From Mycobacterium sp. ELW1 (GTDB lineage Bacteria; Actinomycetota; Actinomycetes; Mycobacteriales; Mycobacteriaceae): DNA of 64,000 bases. The first letter of the stretch is position 1; every line of letters begins with the position of its first letter. This document shows positions 9,810-22,324 of the stretch, one piece after another. A model generated the notes under the pieces. The model searched no databases and was not told the origin of the DNA. It worked only from the letters and a program-made list of their open reading frames with translations. Both the position numbers and the translations under genes were made by a program. Location: the NCBI RefSeq assembly GCF_008329905.1, contig NZ_CP032155.1, positions 6,014,001 to 6,078,000 of the forward strand, read 5' to 3'.

Positions 9810-11449
9810 TCACCAAGGCCGCCGGTCAGCTGTCGCGGCTGCTGCCACATCTGAGTGATTACGCCGACCTGCCCCGGTCGTGGCGTCGCGACATCCTCGC
9901 CGGGATCACGGTCGGTGTGGTGGCCCTGCCGCTGGCGTTGGCGTTCGGCATCAGTTCCGGAGTCGGGGCGGCCGCCGGATTGATCACGGCGGTGATCGCG
10001 GGAGTGGTCGCCGCGATATTCGGCGGATCGCATGTCCAGGTGTCGGGGCCGACAGGAGCCATGGCGGTGGTGCTCGCGCCGATCGTGGTCCAACACGGTG
10101 TCGGTAGCGTCGCGCTGGTCACGGTCCTGGCCGGGGTGATCGTGCTGACCGCCGGGATAACCGGGCTGGGCCGCGCGGTCACGTTCATCCCCTGGCCGGT
10201 GATCGAGGGCTTCACGCTCGGCATCGCGGCGATCATCTTTCTGCAGCAGGTGCCCGCGGCGTTCGGTGTCGCGGCTCCCGGCGGGCAACGCACGCTGGTC
10301 GCCGCCTGGACGGTCGTCAGCCAGGCCGATTGGTCGTCGGCGTGGCGCACCCTGGCCGTGGTGGCATTCGTCGCCGCGGTCATGGTCGGCCTGCCCCGGG
10401 TGCATCGCGCAATTCCCGAGTCGCTGACCGCCGTCGTCGTCAGCACCCTGCTCGTCGTTGCTTTCCACTTCCCGGTCGGCACGATCGGGAGCCTGCCGGC
10501 GCATCTGCCTGCACCGCTGATACCGCACGCCGACCCCGCGGCACTGCGCACACTGCTCGGCGCCGCGGTGGCCATCGCAGCGCTCGCCGCCATCGAATCG
10601 CTGCTGTCGGCGCGGGTGGCGGCGACCATGTCGCCCACCGGCCCCTACGACCCGGACCGCGAACTCGTCGGTCAGGGTCTGGCGTCGATGGCGTCCGGCC
10701 TCTTCGGCGGAATGCCGGCCACCGGCGCGATCGCCCGTACCGCGGTGAACGTGCGGTCAGGGGCTCGTACCCGGCTGTCGGCCATCGTGCACTCGCTGTT
10801 GTTGCTGGGCGTCGTCTATCTGGCCACCGGCCCGGTCGCGACGATTCCGTTGTCCGCCTTGGCCGGTGTGCTGATGGTGACGTCGTTTCGGATGATCTCG
10901 CTGAGCACCGTCGCCAAGATCGTCGGCTCCACCCGCTCGGACGCGCTGGCGTTCATCCTCACCGCGGTCGTCACGGTGTGTTTCGACCTGATCGAGGCGG
11001 TCGAAATCGGCATCCTGATCGCGGCGTTCTTCGCGCTGCGGACCGTCGCCCGGCGCAGCAGCGTGGTGCGAGAAGACCTGCCCGGGCCACCCCAGCCCGG
11101 CGACGAGCGCATTGCGCTGCTGCGACTGGACGGCGCGATGTTCTTCGGCGCCGCCGAGCGACTTTCCAACGCGATCACCAATTACCCCGACGTGTCAGTC
11201 GTCATCATCCGGATGTCCCAGCTCGGCATGCTGGACGCCACCGGCGCGCACACGCTGGCGGAGATCGCCGAAGACCTCGAGGCGCGGGGCGTCACCGTCA
11301 TCATCAAGGGAGTGCGGCCCGAGCACATGGCCGTGCTGGCCAACATCGGCATTGTCGAGGCACTGCGACACGAGAATCACCTGATCGATTCCATCGACGA
11401 CGCCGTCGCTCATGCGCGCTCCCACGTGACCGGCCCGGTTTATCCCTGA
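9806..11449 (+). CDS. SulP-family anion transporter with STAS domain
   Basis: This 547-residue membrane permease (SLC26/SulP) would carry sulfate, bicarbonate or another anion. About residues 25-420 form the transmembrane core, with the family signature region FGGSHVQVSGPTGAMAVVLAP near residue 72 and IPWPVIEGFTLGIA. A C-terminal STAS domain (about 435-540) has MLDATGAHTLAEI. There is no carbonic anhydrase fusion. The gene is translationally coupled to arsR, and the pair looks like a substrate- or stress-responsive uptake operon. The inducer cannot be inferred. Confidence 0.92.
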   Translation: MITKAAGQLSRLLPHLSDYADLPRSWRRDILAGITVGVVALPLALAFGISSGVGAAAGLITAVIAGVVAAIFGGSHVQVSGPTGAMAVVLAPIVVQHGVGSVALVTVLAGVIVLTAGITGLGRAVTFIPWPVIEGFTLGIAAIIFLQQVPAAFGVAAPGGQRTLVAAWTVVSQADWSSAWRTLAVVAFVAAVMVGLPRVHRAIPESLTAVVVSTLLVVAFHFPVGTIGSLPAHLPAPLIPHADPAALRTLLGAAVAIAALAAIESLLSARVAATMSPTGPYDPDRELVGQGLASMASGLFGGMPATGAIARTAVNVRSGARTRLSAIVHSLLLLGVVYLATGPVATIPLSALAGVLMVTSFRMISLSTVAKIVGSTRSDALAFILTAVVTVCFDLIEAVEIGILIAAFFALRTVARRSSVVREDLPGPPQPGDERIALLRLDGAMFFGAAERLSNAITNYPDVSVVIIRMSQLGMLDATGAHTLAEIAEDLEARGVTVIIKGVRPEHMAVLANIGIVEALRHENHLIDSIDDAVAHARSHVTGPVYP

Positions 11450-11455
11450 ATATCC

Positions 11456-11472
11456 CCGGGTATAAAACCCGG
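11456..11472. terminator. Short inverted repeat after sulP
   Basis: CCGGGT-ATAAA-ACCCGG forms a 6-bp hairpin immediately after the sulP stop and directly before the next start codon. It could be a weak terminator or a translation-modulating hairpin. There is no T run. Confidence 0.3.
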
Positions 11473-11473
11473 C

Positions 11474-11734
11474 ATGTCATCTCTGCAATGGCTGGTTGCG
11501 TACCTGTGCGCCGCCACTCTCGTCGCGGGTGGTGCCATGGCATTCGCCGCCTGGTCGCGCAGGAGCCAACTGACCACGCCCGCGGTGACCATCGGTCCCG
11601 CGCTGCTCGCCGGCGCACTCTGGCCGCTGGTCCTCGCCGGACTGGGCCAGTGGTTCCTGGTTCACGCCCTCGGCAAGGCGTTACGCCGCGAGCCCGCCCG
11701 GCGCAGCGACCTGACGCGGATGGACGCCGCCTGA
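11474..11734 (+). CDS. Small hypothetical membrane protein
   Basis: An 86-residue protein with two predicted membrane helices: about residues 5-27 (WLVAYLCAATLVAGGAMAFAAW) and 43-65 (LLAGALWPLVLAGLGQWFLV). A charged C-terminus (LRREPARRSDLTRMD) follows. It lies 24 bp after sulP on the same strand and may be co-transcribed. No family function is recognised; similar two-helix proteins are common in mycobacteria. Confidence 0.7.
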   Translation: MSSLQWLVAYLCAATLVAGGAMAFAAWSRRSQLTTPAVTIGPALLAGALWPLVLAGLGQWFLVHALGKALRREPARRSDLTRMDAA

Positions 11735-11771
11735 CAGGTGCCGGTCAGCGAACCGGACTAGGCTCGGCACA

Positions 11772-12614
11772 GTGCAATTCGCTTTCAAGACCTCCCCCCA
11801 AAACACCACGTGGGCCGACATGCTGGCGGTCTGGCGGGCCGCCGATGACATCGACGTCTTCCACTCCGGCTGGACGTTCGACCACTTCTATCCGATCTTC
11901 TCGGACTCGACGGGCCCGTGCCTGGAGGGCTGGACGACCCTGACCGCCCTGGCCCAGGCAACCACCCGGTTGCGGCTGGGCAATTTGGTCACCGGCATCC
12001 ACTACCGGCATCCAGCGGTACTGGCCAACATGGTGGCCGCGGTCGACATCATTTCCGGCGGACGCCTGGAACTCGGCATCGGCGCGGGCTGGAACGAAGA
12101 AGAGTCCGGCGCCTACGGCATCGAGCTGGGCAGCGTCAAAGAGCGCCTGGACCGATTCGAAGAGGGCTGCCAGGTCCTCATCGGGCTGCTCAGCCAGGAC
12201 ACGACAACGTTCGACGGCACCTACTACCAGCTCAGCAATGCGCGCAACGAGCCCAAGGGTCCGCAGCGGCCGCACCCGCCCATCTGCATCGGCGGCAGCG
12301 GCGAGAAACGCACGCTACGCATCGTCGCCAAATACGCCCAGCACTGGAACTTCGCCGGCGGCACCCCTGAGGAATTCGCCCACAAGCGCAGTGTTCTGGC
12401 ATCGCACTGCGCAGATATCGGCCGCGATCCGAGCGAGATCATGACGTCGGCCCATGTGCGAATCAGCGAGGACCACGACTACGCCAAGGCGATCGACGAG
12501 GCCGCCGCGCTGGCGGCCGAGGGTCTGGATCTGGCGATCATCTATCTGCCCCCGCCGCATGATCCGGCCGTGCTGGAACCGCTGGCCGAAGCGATCCGGG
12601 ATTCAGGACTCTAG
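11772..12614 (+). CDS. LLM-class F420-dependent oxidoreductase
   Basis: A 280-residue luciferase-like TIM-barrel oxidoreductase starting at GTG 11772. Family features seen are FHSGWTFDHF near the N-terminus, LGNLVTGIHYRHPAVLANM, the signature SGGRLELGIGAGWNEEE (about residues 95-111) and ICIGGSGEKRTLRIVAKYA, the part that binds the deazaflavin phosphate. Mycobacterial members use F420 for hydride transfer to diverse substrates. The substrate is not predictable. It stands alone between a small membrane protein and a leftward small ORF. Confidence 0.88.
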   Translation: MQFAFKTSPQNTTWADMLAVWRAADDIDVFHSGWTFDHFYPIFSDSTGPCLEGWTTLTALAQATTRLRLGNLVTGIHYRHPAVLANMVAAVDIISGGRLELGIGAGWNEEESGAYGIELGSVKERLDRFEEGCQVLIGLLSQDTTTFDGTYYQLSNARNEPKGPQRPHPPICIGGSGEKRTLRIVAKYAQHWNFAGGTPEEFAHKRSVLASHCADIGRDPSEIMTSAHVRISEDHDYAKAIDEAAALAAEGLDLAIIYLPPPHDPAVLEPLAEAIRDSGL

Positions 12615-12675
12615 ATAACAGCCGGATAACGGCGGGCAAAGCTGCGCCCGCGTCAACTACCGGGGAAATCGGTTG

Positions 12676-12816
12676 CTAGAAACCGAAGCGAACGAGCTCG
12701 TCGGCGGTGACCAGGCGCTCGTGCTTGGCCGGCCACTCACGACTCTTTACCGGGTGGCGGAAGAAGGACCAGGCAATACGCCCGACCCGTGAGCGAGATT
12801 TCGGGTAGAGGTACAC
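12676..12816 (-). CDS. Small conserved-looking ORF downstream of gltD (46 aa)
   Basis: A leftward ORF starts at GTG 12816, with AGGAG (complement of 12825-12829) eight bases upstream. It encodes 46 residues beginning MYLYPKSRSRVGRIAWSFF and ending in RLVTADELVRFGF. It is basic, with one weakly hydrophobic aromatic stretch. The ribosome-binding site and position downstream of gltBD on the same strand support a real gene. A short gene (Rv3857c) also sits after gltD in M. tuberculosis, but I cannot confirm homology. Confidence 0.5.
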   Translation of the reverse strand: MYLYPKSRSRVGRIAWSFFRHPVKSREWPAKHERLVTADELVRFGF

Positions 12817-12981
12817 AAGGATCACTCCTGTGGTCGGATATCAGCTCAACGGAGCCCCACGTTACCGCAACGCTCACTCCAGCAATTAGACACAGATCAC
12901 ACCGCAAACGGCAAGAGGCGCGCCGTCAATTAATCCGATGATTCTGGTGGGACTGAAGTTACCCGTGTGACCTCAGGTGGA

Positions 12982-14443
12982 TCAGCGCTGAGGTGCTGCC
13001 GTCGGCTTGATCGGCGCCGGCAACGCGGAATGCCCCATCAGATATCGGTCGACGCCGGCGGCCGCGGCACGGCCTTCGGCGATCGCCCACACGATCAGGG
13101 ACTGGCCCCGGCCCATGTCACCGGCGACGAAGACGCCCTTCACCGAGGTGGCGAAGTTCGTGTCGCGGGTGACGTTGCCACGCTCGTTGATATCCACACC
13201 CAGGTCGGTCAGCAGCCCGGGGCGTTCCGGCCCGACGAAGCCCATCGCCAACAGCACCAGGTCGGCCTCGAGCTCGAAGTCGGTGCCGTCGACCTTCTCG
13301 AACTTGCCGCCCTTCATCACCACTTCGTGGGCGCGCAGCCCGGTGACCTTGCCCTCGTGGCCGATGAACTTCTCGGTGTTCACCGCGAAGACCCGTTCGC
13401 CGCCCTCTTCGTGGGCCGAGGCCACCCGGAACATCAAGGGGTACGTCGGCCACGGGGTGGAGTCCGCACGGGTCTCCGGCGGGCGAGGCATGATCTCGAA
13501 CTGGTGGACGCTGGCCGCACCCTGCCGGTGCGCGGTACCCAGGCAGTCGGCGCCGGTATCGCCACCACCGATGATCACAACCTTCTTGCCCTTGGCGGTG
13601 ATCGGCGGCTCGCCGTCCTCGCCGAGCACCGGGTCGCCCTGCTGCACCTTGTTGGCCCACGGCAGATACTCCATGGCCTGGTGGATGCCGTCGAGCTCGC
13701 GGCCGGGGACCGGCAGGTCGCGCCAATCGGTCGCGCCACCGCTGAGCACCACGGCGTCGTAGTTCAGTCGCAGCTGCGCGACCGTGAGGTCGACGCCGAC
13801 GTTGACCCCGGTGCGGAACTGCGTGCCCTCGGCTTCCATCTGCTCCAGACGGCGGTCGATGTGGCGCTTTTCCATCTTGAACTCGGGGATGCCGTAGCGC
13901 AGCAGGCCGCCGATGCGATCGGCGCGCTCGAACACCGTCACCTGGTGCCCCGCCCTGGTCAGCTGCTGCGCGGCCGCCAGGCCCGCGGGACCCGACCCGA
14001 CGACGGCGACCTTTTTGCCGGTCATCTTGTCCGGCATCATCGGCACGACCCAGCCCTCGTCGAAGGCATTGTCGATGATCTCGACCTCGACCTGCTTGAT
14101 GGTCACCGGGTCCTGGTTGATGCCCAGCACGCAGGACGCCTCGCACGGCGCGGGGCACAGCCTGCCGGTGAACTCCGGGAAGTTGTTGGTCGCGTGCAGC
14201 CGCTCGATCGCGTCACGCCACCGGTCCCGATAGACCAGGTCGTTCCACTCCGGAATCAGATTGCCCAACGGGCAACCGTTGTGGCAGAACGGGATACCGC
14301 AGTCCATGCACCGGGAAGCCTGGGCCTCGAGGGTCTCATGAGGGAAGTCCTCTTCGTAGACCTCTTTCCAGTCCTTCAGCCGCAGATCGACGGGCCGGCG
14401 CGCCGGCGTCTCACGCTTGGTGTATTTGAGGAAACCGCGTGGA

Positions 14444-14451
<8 letters not shown>
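12982..14451 (-). CDS. gltD: Glutamate synthase (NADPH) small subunit
   Basis: The 489-residue beta subunit of GOGAT passes electrons from NADPH through FAD to the large subunit, for ammonia assimilation via glutamine. The N-terminus has two cysteine clusters for 4Fe-4S centres ([14 protein letters not shown] and [10 protein letters not shown]). An FAD-binding [13 protein letters not shown] follows, then an NADPH-binding [13 protein letters not shown] and the closing [18 protein letters not shown]. Its ATG overlaps the gltB stop by 8 bp, so the operon is gltB-gltD with coupled translation. Length is normal for the family. Confidence 0.96.
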
Positions 14452-19032
<4,581 letters not shown>

Positions 19033-19565
19033 TCGCACCTGACCCTTCACAAGCATTTGTGCGCGGTGGTTCGTCGACGTCACCGCGCCCCGCCAGGGAT
19101 TCCTCCGTGCGTCACTGAACGGGGCTCCACTGTGGTGTCAACAAGTTGTAAAACGATATGTCAAACCCCGCCTGACATGCCAACTTAGTCTAGGCTTACT
19201 TGGTTGCTCTGCCGCGGGAATCGAAGACGTGATCCCCGGGGGCATTTGGCTACGGAATCCGTTGTACGGGGCCCCTTTTGAGGGGCTGATGCGTGGTTGT
19301 CGCACCGCGGGACGGACGGAGAGCCCCGTTCGCCGCCCCGGTGGCTGTTTGCTGAGGGCGTAGGTTGTCCGCTAGGCCGGTGCGGTGTACCTCACATCAG
19401 CCGTCGTCACCGGCATCACGGGACCCGCGGCAGCCCGGCCCGAGACTTTGCGCAAACTCTGGTCGGATTCTTAGCTTTGCTTCGTCCAAACCGACAAATC
19501 GCAGAGAAAGCCCCGGTGAAGCCCGGCAAAACGTCGATCTCGAGCGACCAGCGATACTGAATACG
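19033..19565. other. 533-bp intergenic region between gltB and the EspI-like gene
   Basis: This holds the divergent promoters of gltBD and the rightward ESX-associated cluster. Two small inverted repeats are visible: ACGGA-A-TCCGT (19252-19262) and GCCCCT-TTTG-AGGGGC (19271-19286). The part before gltB (about 19140-19200) is distinctly AT-richer than its surroundings, as expected of a promoter. I see no convincing gene; the open frames present lack ribosome-binding sites and are fragments. Confidence 0.5.
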
Positions 19566-20642
19566 ATGACCGACCGCGACGACTACCGCGACCGATACCG
19601 GCAGGGCCCGCCCCCGCCGGGGTACGGCGGGCCGCCCACCGAGCGGCTGCCCCGTATCGAGGTGCCGCCGCGGGCGCCGATGCCGCCGATCCCCCCGTTG
19701 CCGCGGGCGCCGTATCCCCCGGTGCAAGCGCCCCCGCCGGTCCGGCCGGCCAAGCCCAAGCCGACCAGGGGTTGGCGCCGCGGCGTGCATGCCGCGACGT
19801 TCGGGCTGGTGAACCCCGGTCCGTCGCGCGAGGACAAGCGTCAGGCCGCGATGGAGGCCATGGTGGCCGCTCCGTTGCGCGGCCACTACAAGATCGGCGT
19901 GCTGGGCAAGGGCGGTGTCGGCAAGACGACGGTCTCGGCCAGCGTCGGGTGTGTGCTGGCCGAATTGCGCCGCGGGGACCGGGTGGTGGCGGTGGACGCC
20001 GACACCGCGTTCGGGCGGCTGGGCAGCCGGATCGACCCGCGCGCCGACGGCTCCTACTGGGAGCTGGCCAAGAACAAGAACCTGCGCTCCTTCGCCGAGG
20101 TGCTCACCCGGATGGGCAGCAACTCGTCGGGATTGTTCGTGCTGGCCGGGGAGAACGGCAGCCGCCGCGGGATCCTGGACCCGGCGATCTACCGGGAGGC
20201 CACCATGCGGCTCGACCGGCACTTCACCATCTCCATCGTCGACTGCGGTTCGACGATGGACGCGCCGGTCACCCAGGAGGCGATGCGGGACATGGACGCG
20301 CTGATCGTGGTGTCCTCGCCGTGGCCGGACGGGGCGTCGGCGGCCGCGCAGACGATGGAATGGCTTGCCGCCCATGGCAAGACCGGCCTGATGCAGCGCT
20401 CGGTGATCGTGCTCAACGATTCCGACGGGCATTCCGACAAGAAGACACGCGGGGTGCTGGCCGACCAGTTCCGCTCCCGGCGGCAGGCGGTGGTGGAAGT
20501 GCCCTTCGATCCGGGTCTGCGTCCCGGCGGTGTCATCAACAGCACCGCGGAGATGTCGGTGCCGACCCGCCGGGCGTTCGTCGAAGTGGCAGCGGTCATT
20601 TCGCAGTTCTTCGCGACCATTCCGCCCCGTGGACCCCGTTAG
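19566..20642 (+). CDS. EspI/Rv3860-like MinD-type ATPase with Pro-rich N-terminus
   Basis: A 358-residue ATPase. Residues 1-70 are rich in proline and arginine, with PPPPGYGGPP-type runs. The deviant Walker A motif KGGVGKTT at 115-122 is followed by the switch VVAVDADTAFGRL and the Walker B-like SIVDCGSTMDAP. This matches the SIMIBI P-loop family to which EspI (Rv3876) and Rv3860 belong. Rv3860 lies next to gltB in M. tuberculosis, as here. EspI modulates ESX-1 secretion in response to ATP. The ESX membrane complex itself is absent from this window, so the ATPase either acts on a system elsewhere or has another partner. The kinase gene starts within its last 14 bp, implying translational coupling. 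Confidence 0.85.
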   Translation: MTDRDDYRDRYRQGPPPPGYGGPPTERLPRIEVPPRAPMPPIPPLPRAPYPPVQAPPPVRPAKPKPTRGWRRGVHAATFGLVNPGPSREDKRQAAMEAMVAAPLRGHYKIGVLGKGGVGKTTVSASVGCVLAELRRGDRVVAVDADTAFGRLGSRIDPRADGSYWELAKNKNLRSFAEVLTRMGSNSSGLFVLAGENGSRRGILDPAIYREATMRLDRHFTISIVDCGSTMDAPVTQEAMRDMDALIVVSSPWPDGASAAAQTMEWLAAHGKTGLMQRSVIVLNDSDGHSDKKTRGVLADQFRSRRQAVVEVPFDPGLRPGGVINSTAEMSVPTRRAFVEVAAVISQFFATIPPRGPR

Positions 20643-21381
20643 TATCGGCGGCTACGTCGTCGAATCCGTGCTCGGCACGGGGGCAACGGGCACGGTGTAC
20701 CTGGCGAACGACGCCGGTCGGCTTGTCGCGCTGAAGGTGTCCACGTCCGGTGTACCCCCGGCTCTTGTTCATCCCAATATCGTGCCGGTGTACGACCACG
20801 GCACGACGCCGGATGGAAAGCACTGGTTGGCAATGCTCTACGTGGCCGGCAGGGACGCGGACAGCGAACTGCGGACTGGGCACATGTCACCAGGGCGGGC
20901 GGTGCACATCATCGCCGACGTCGCTCGCGGGCTGGACTTCGCGCATGCGCAGGGCGTGGTACACGGTGACGTGAAACCGTCGAATTTCCTTCTGGCCGAT
21001 GATGACCGTGCGCTGCTGACCGACTTCGGGGCGGCGCCGTTCGCGGCGGACGGAATGGTGCTGGCGTCGGCTGCCTACGCGTCGCCGGAGATGTTGCGGG
21101 GCAACGAGATCGACGGACGCGCCGATGTGTATTCGCTGGGCTGCTCGCTGTTTCGGCTGCTGACCGGAAAGCCACCGTTCTTCGATGCGGGCTCGAAAGA
21201 CGAGGTGGTACAGGCCCACCTTCACCGAGAGCCGCCACGAGCCACCGCGTTCGCACCGTGGCTGCCTTCGGCGATCGACGACGTCGTCGCCATGGCGATG
21301 GCCAAGGATCCGCGCGACCGGTACCAGAGCGCCGGCGAGCTGGCGGCTGCCGCCGACGCCGCGCTACGCGTCAAAGACTGA
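20629..21381 (+). CDS. Short soluble serine/threonine protein kinase-like protein lacking helix C
   Basis: A 250-residue kinase-fold protein starting at GTG 20629, overlapping the upstream ATPase gene by 14 bp. The glycine-rich loop LGTGATGTVYLA, the VALK lysine (Lys36), the catalytic loop HGDVKPSN (Asp114, Lys116, Asn119), DFG (132-134) and SPE are present. HPNIVPVYDHG begins only 12 residues after Lys36. The roughly 20-residue stretch that normally contains helix C and its conserved Glu is absent, and HRD reads HGD. There is no membrane helix or sensor domain, unlike most mycobacterial Pkn proteins. It may be an atypical kinase or a pseudokinase serving the coupled EspI-like ATPase. The frame is clean, so this does not look like random decay. 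Confidence 0.85.
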   Translation: MDPVSIGGYVVESVLGTGATGTVYLANDAGRLVALKVSTSGVPPALVHPNIVPVYDHGTTPDGKHWLAMLYVAGRDADSELRTGHMSPGRAVHIIADVARGLDFAHAQGVVHGDVKPSNFLLADDDRALLTDFGAAPFAADGMVLASAAYASPEMLRGNEIDGRADVYSLGCSLFRLLTGKPPFFDAGSKDEVVQAHLHREPPRATAFAPWLPSAIDDVVAMAMAKDPRDRYQSAGELAAAADAALRVKD

Positions 21382-21871
21382 TGGGCACATGCTTTTCCGC
21401 GCATGCGTCCGCGACCGCGGCCATCAGATCCTGAGTGCGCAGCGTTTCGAGGTCCTCGACGGTGACCGAGCCGCGGTTGGTCCGGTTCTGGGCCGCCACC
21501 CGTGAGTCACGCAACCGCTCCGCGCGTTCGACGACGTTGCGAGCGAACCGGCCGTTCTGCATGACGTCGATACCGTGGGTGCCGTCGGGGGCGAGGTAGG
21601 CCCGCAGCTTGCGGCACGCCGTGTTGAGCGCGTCCTGCGCGGCGGGTTCGATCACCGTGGCGCGCGGCCCGCCGTAGCGGACGGCGATCTGCACCAGCTC
21701 GTCGGGGCTGTACGACTCGAACCGCAGCTTGCGGTTGAAGCGTCCCGCCAAACCCGGGTTCACGGTGAGGAATTCGTCGACTTCCTTCTCGTAGCCTGCG
21801 CCGATGAAGCAGAAGTCGAAGCGATGCACCTCCAAGGCGACCAGCAACTGGTTGACCAGATTCAGCGGCAC
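21371..21871 (-). pseudogene. EccA-type AAA+ ATPase, C-terminal remnant
   Basis: About 166 residues matching the end of the type VII secretion ATPase EccA (EccA1-like as I recall Rv3868): NPGLAGRFNRKLRFESYSPDE, GTHGIDVMQNGRFARNVVERAE and RDSRVAAQNR. The N-terminal TPR half, Walker A and Walker B are missing. The preceding DNA on the same strand is occupied by the intact EspL-like gene. A GTG at 21871 or an ATG at 21916 could start a short product, but it could not hydrolyse ATP. EccA normally releases ESX substrates from chaperones. I interpret it as debris of a lost ESX locus. Its 3' end overlaps the kinase gene tail by 11 bp in convergent orientation. Confidence 0.72.
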
Positions 21872-21902
21872 GGGTGGTGTCCCTCCGCCAGGTCTGCAGG
21901 GG

Positions 21903-22220
21903 TCACCGCAATCCACCTCCGTACCGTGCTTGATTGTCGGATTCGGCTTCTTCGCGCAGTGCGGCGAAGGCGAGGTTCAGCCGCTCACTGAGCTCACCGT
22001 GGGTGTAATCGGTCACGACAGCCGGATGCAAAGTCAGTTCGACCAGTTTGCCGTCGGAGTTGGCCACCGCGTGTATGTCCCCCAGGTCGACGCTGTAGGT
22101 GATGGTCTCGGCCTGCGCGACGAGCGCCTCCCACCGCTCGGCAGCCTCGCTCAGCTCCTTCAATACCGCGTCGACGAGATCTCTGTCGCTAAGCTCGCGA
22201 CCGCTGCCCGATCCCGCCAC
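21903..22220 (-). CDS. YbaB/EbfC-fold, EspL-like small protein
   Basis: A 105-residue protein with a helical N-terminus (LVDAVLKELSEAAERWEALVAQA), a beta-hairpin core (HAVANSDGKLVELTLHPAVV) and a C-terminal helix (GELSERLNLAFAALREEAE). This is the layout of YbaB/EbfC proteins. Such proteins occur in ESX clusters, where EspL (Rv3880c) is the ESX-1 example and works with secretion-associated Esp proteins. It is likely cytosolic. It lies directly upstream of the eccA remnant and downstream of the DUF5631-like gene on the same strand, supporting an ESX-derived operon. Confidence 0.72.
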   Translation of the reverse strand: MAGSGSGRELSDRDLVDAVLKELSEAAERWEALVAQAETITYSVDLGDIHAVANSDGKLVELTLHPAVVTDYTHGELSERLNLAFAALREEAESDNQARYGGGLR

Positions 22221-22324
22221 GTCACAAGTATGTCCACCGTCGCTACCTGCGTCAATTCACTATTACAGCATCGGCGGTATCCGGTGGCGAATATGGCGCC
22301 AGCAACCTCGCACCATAGGTTCAG

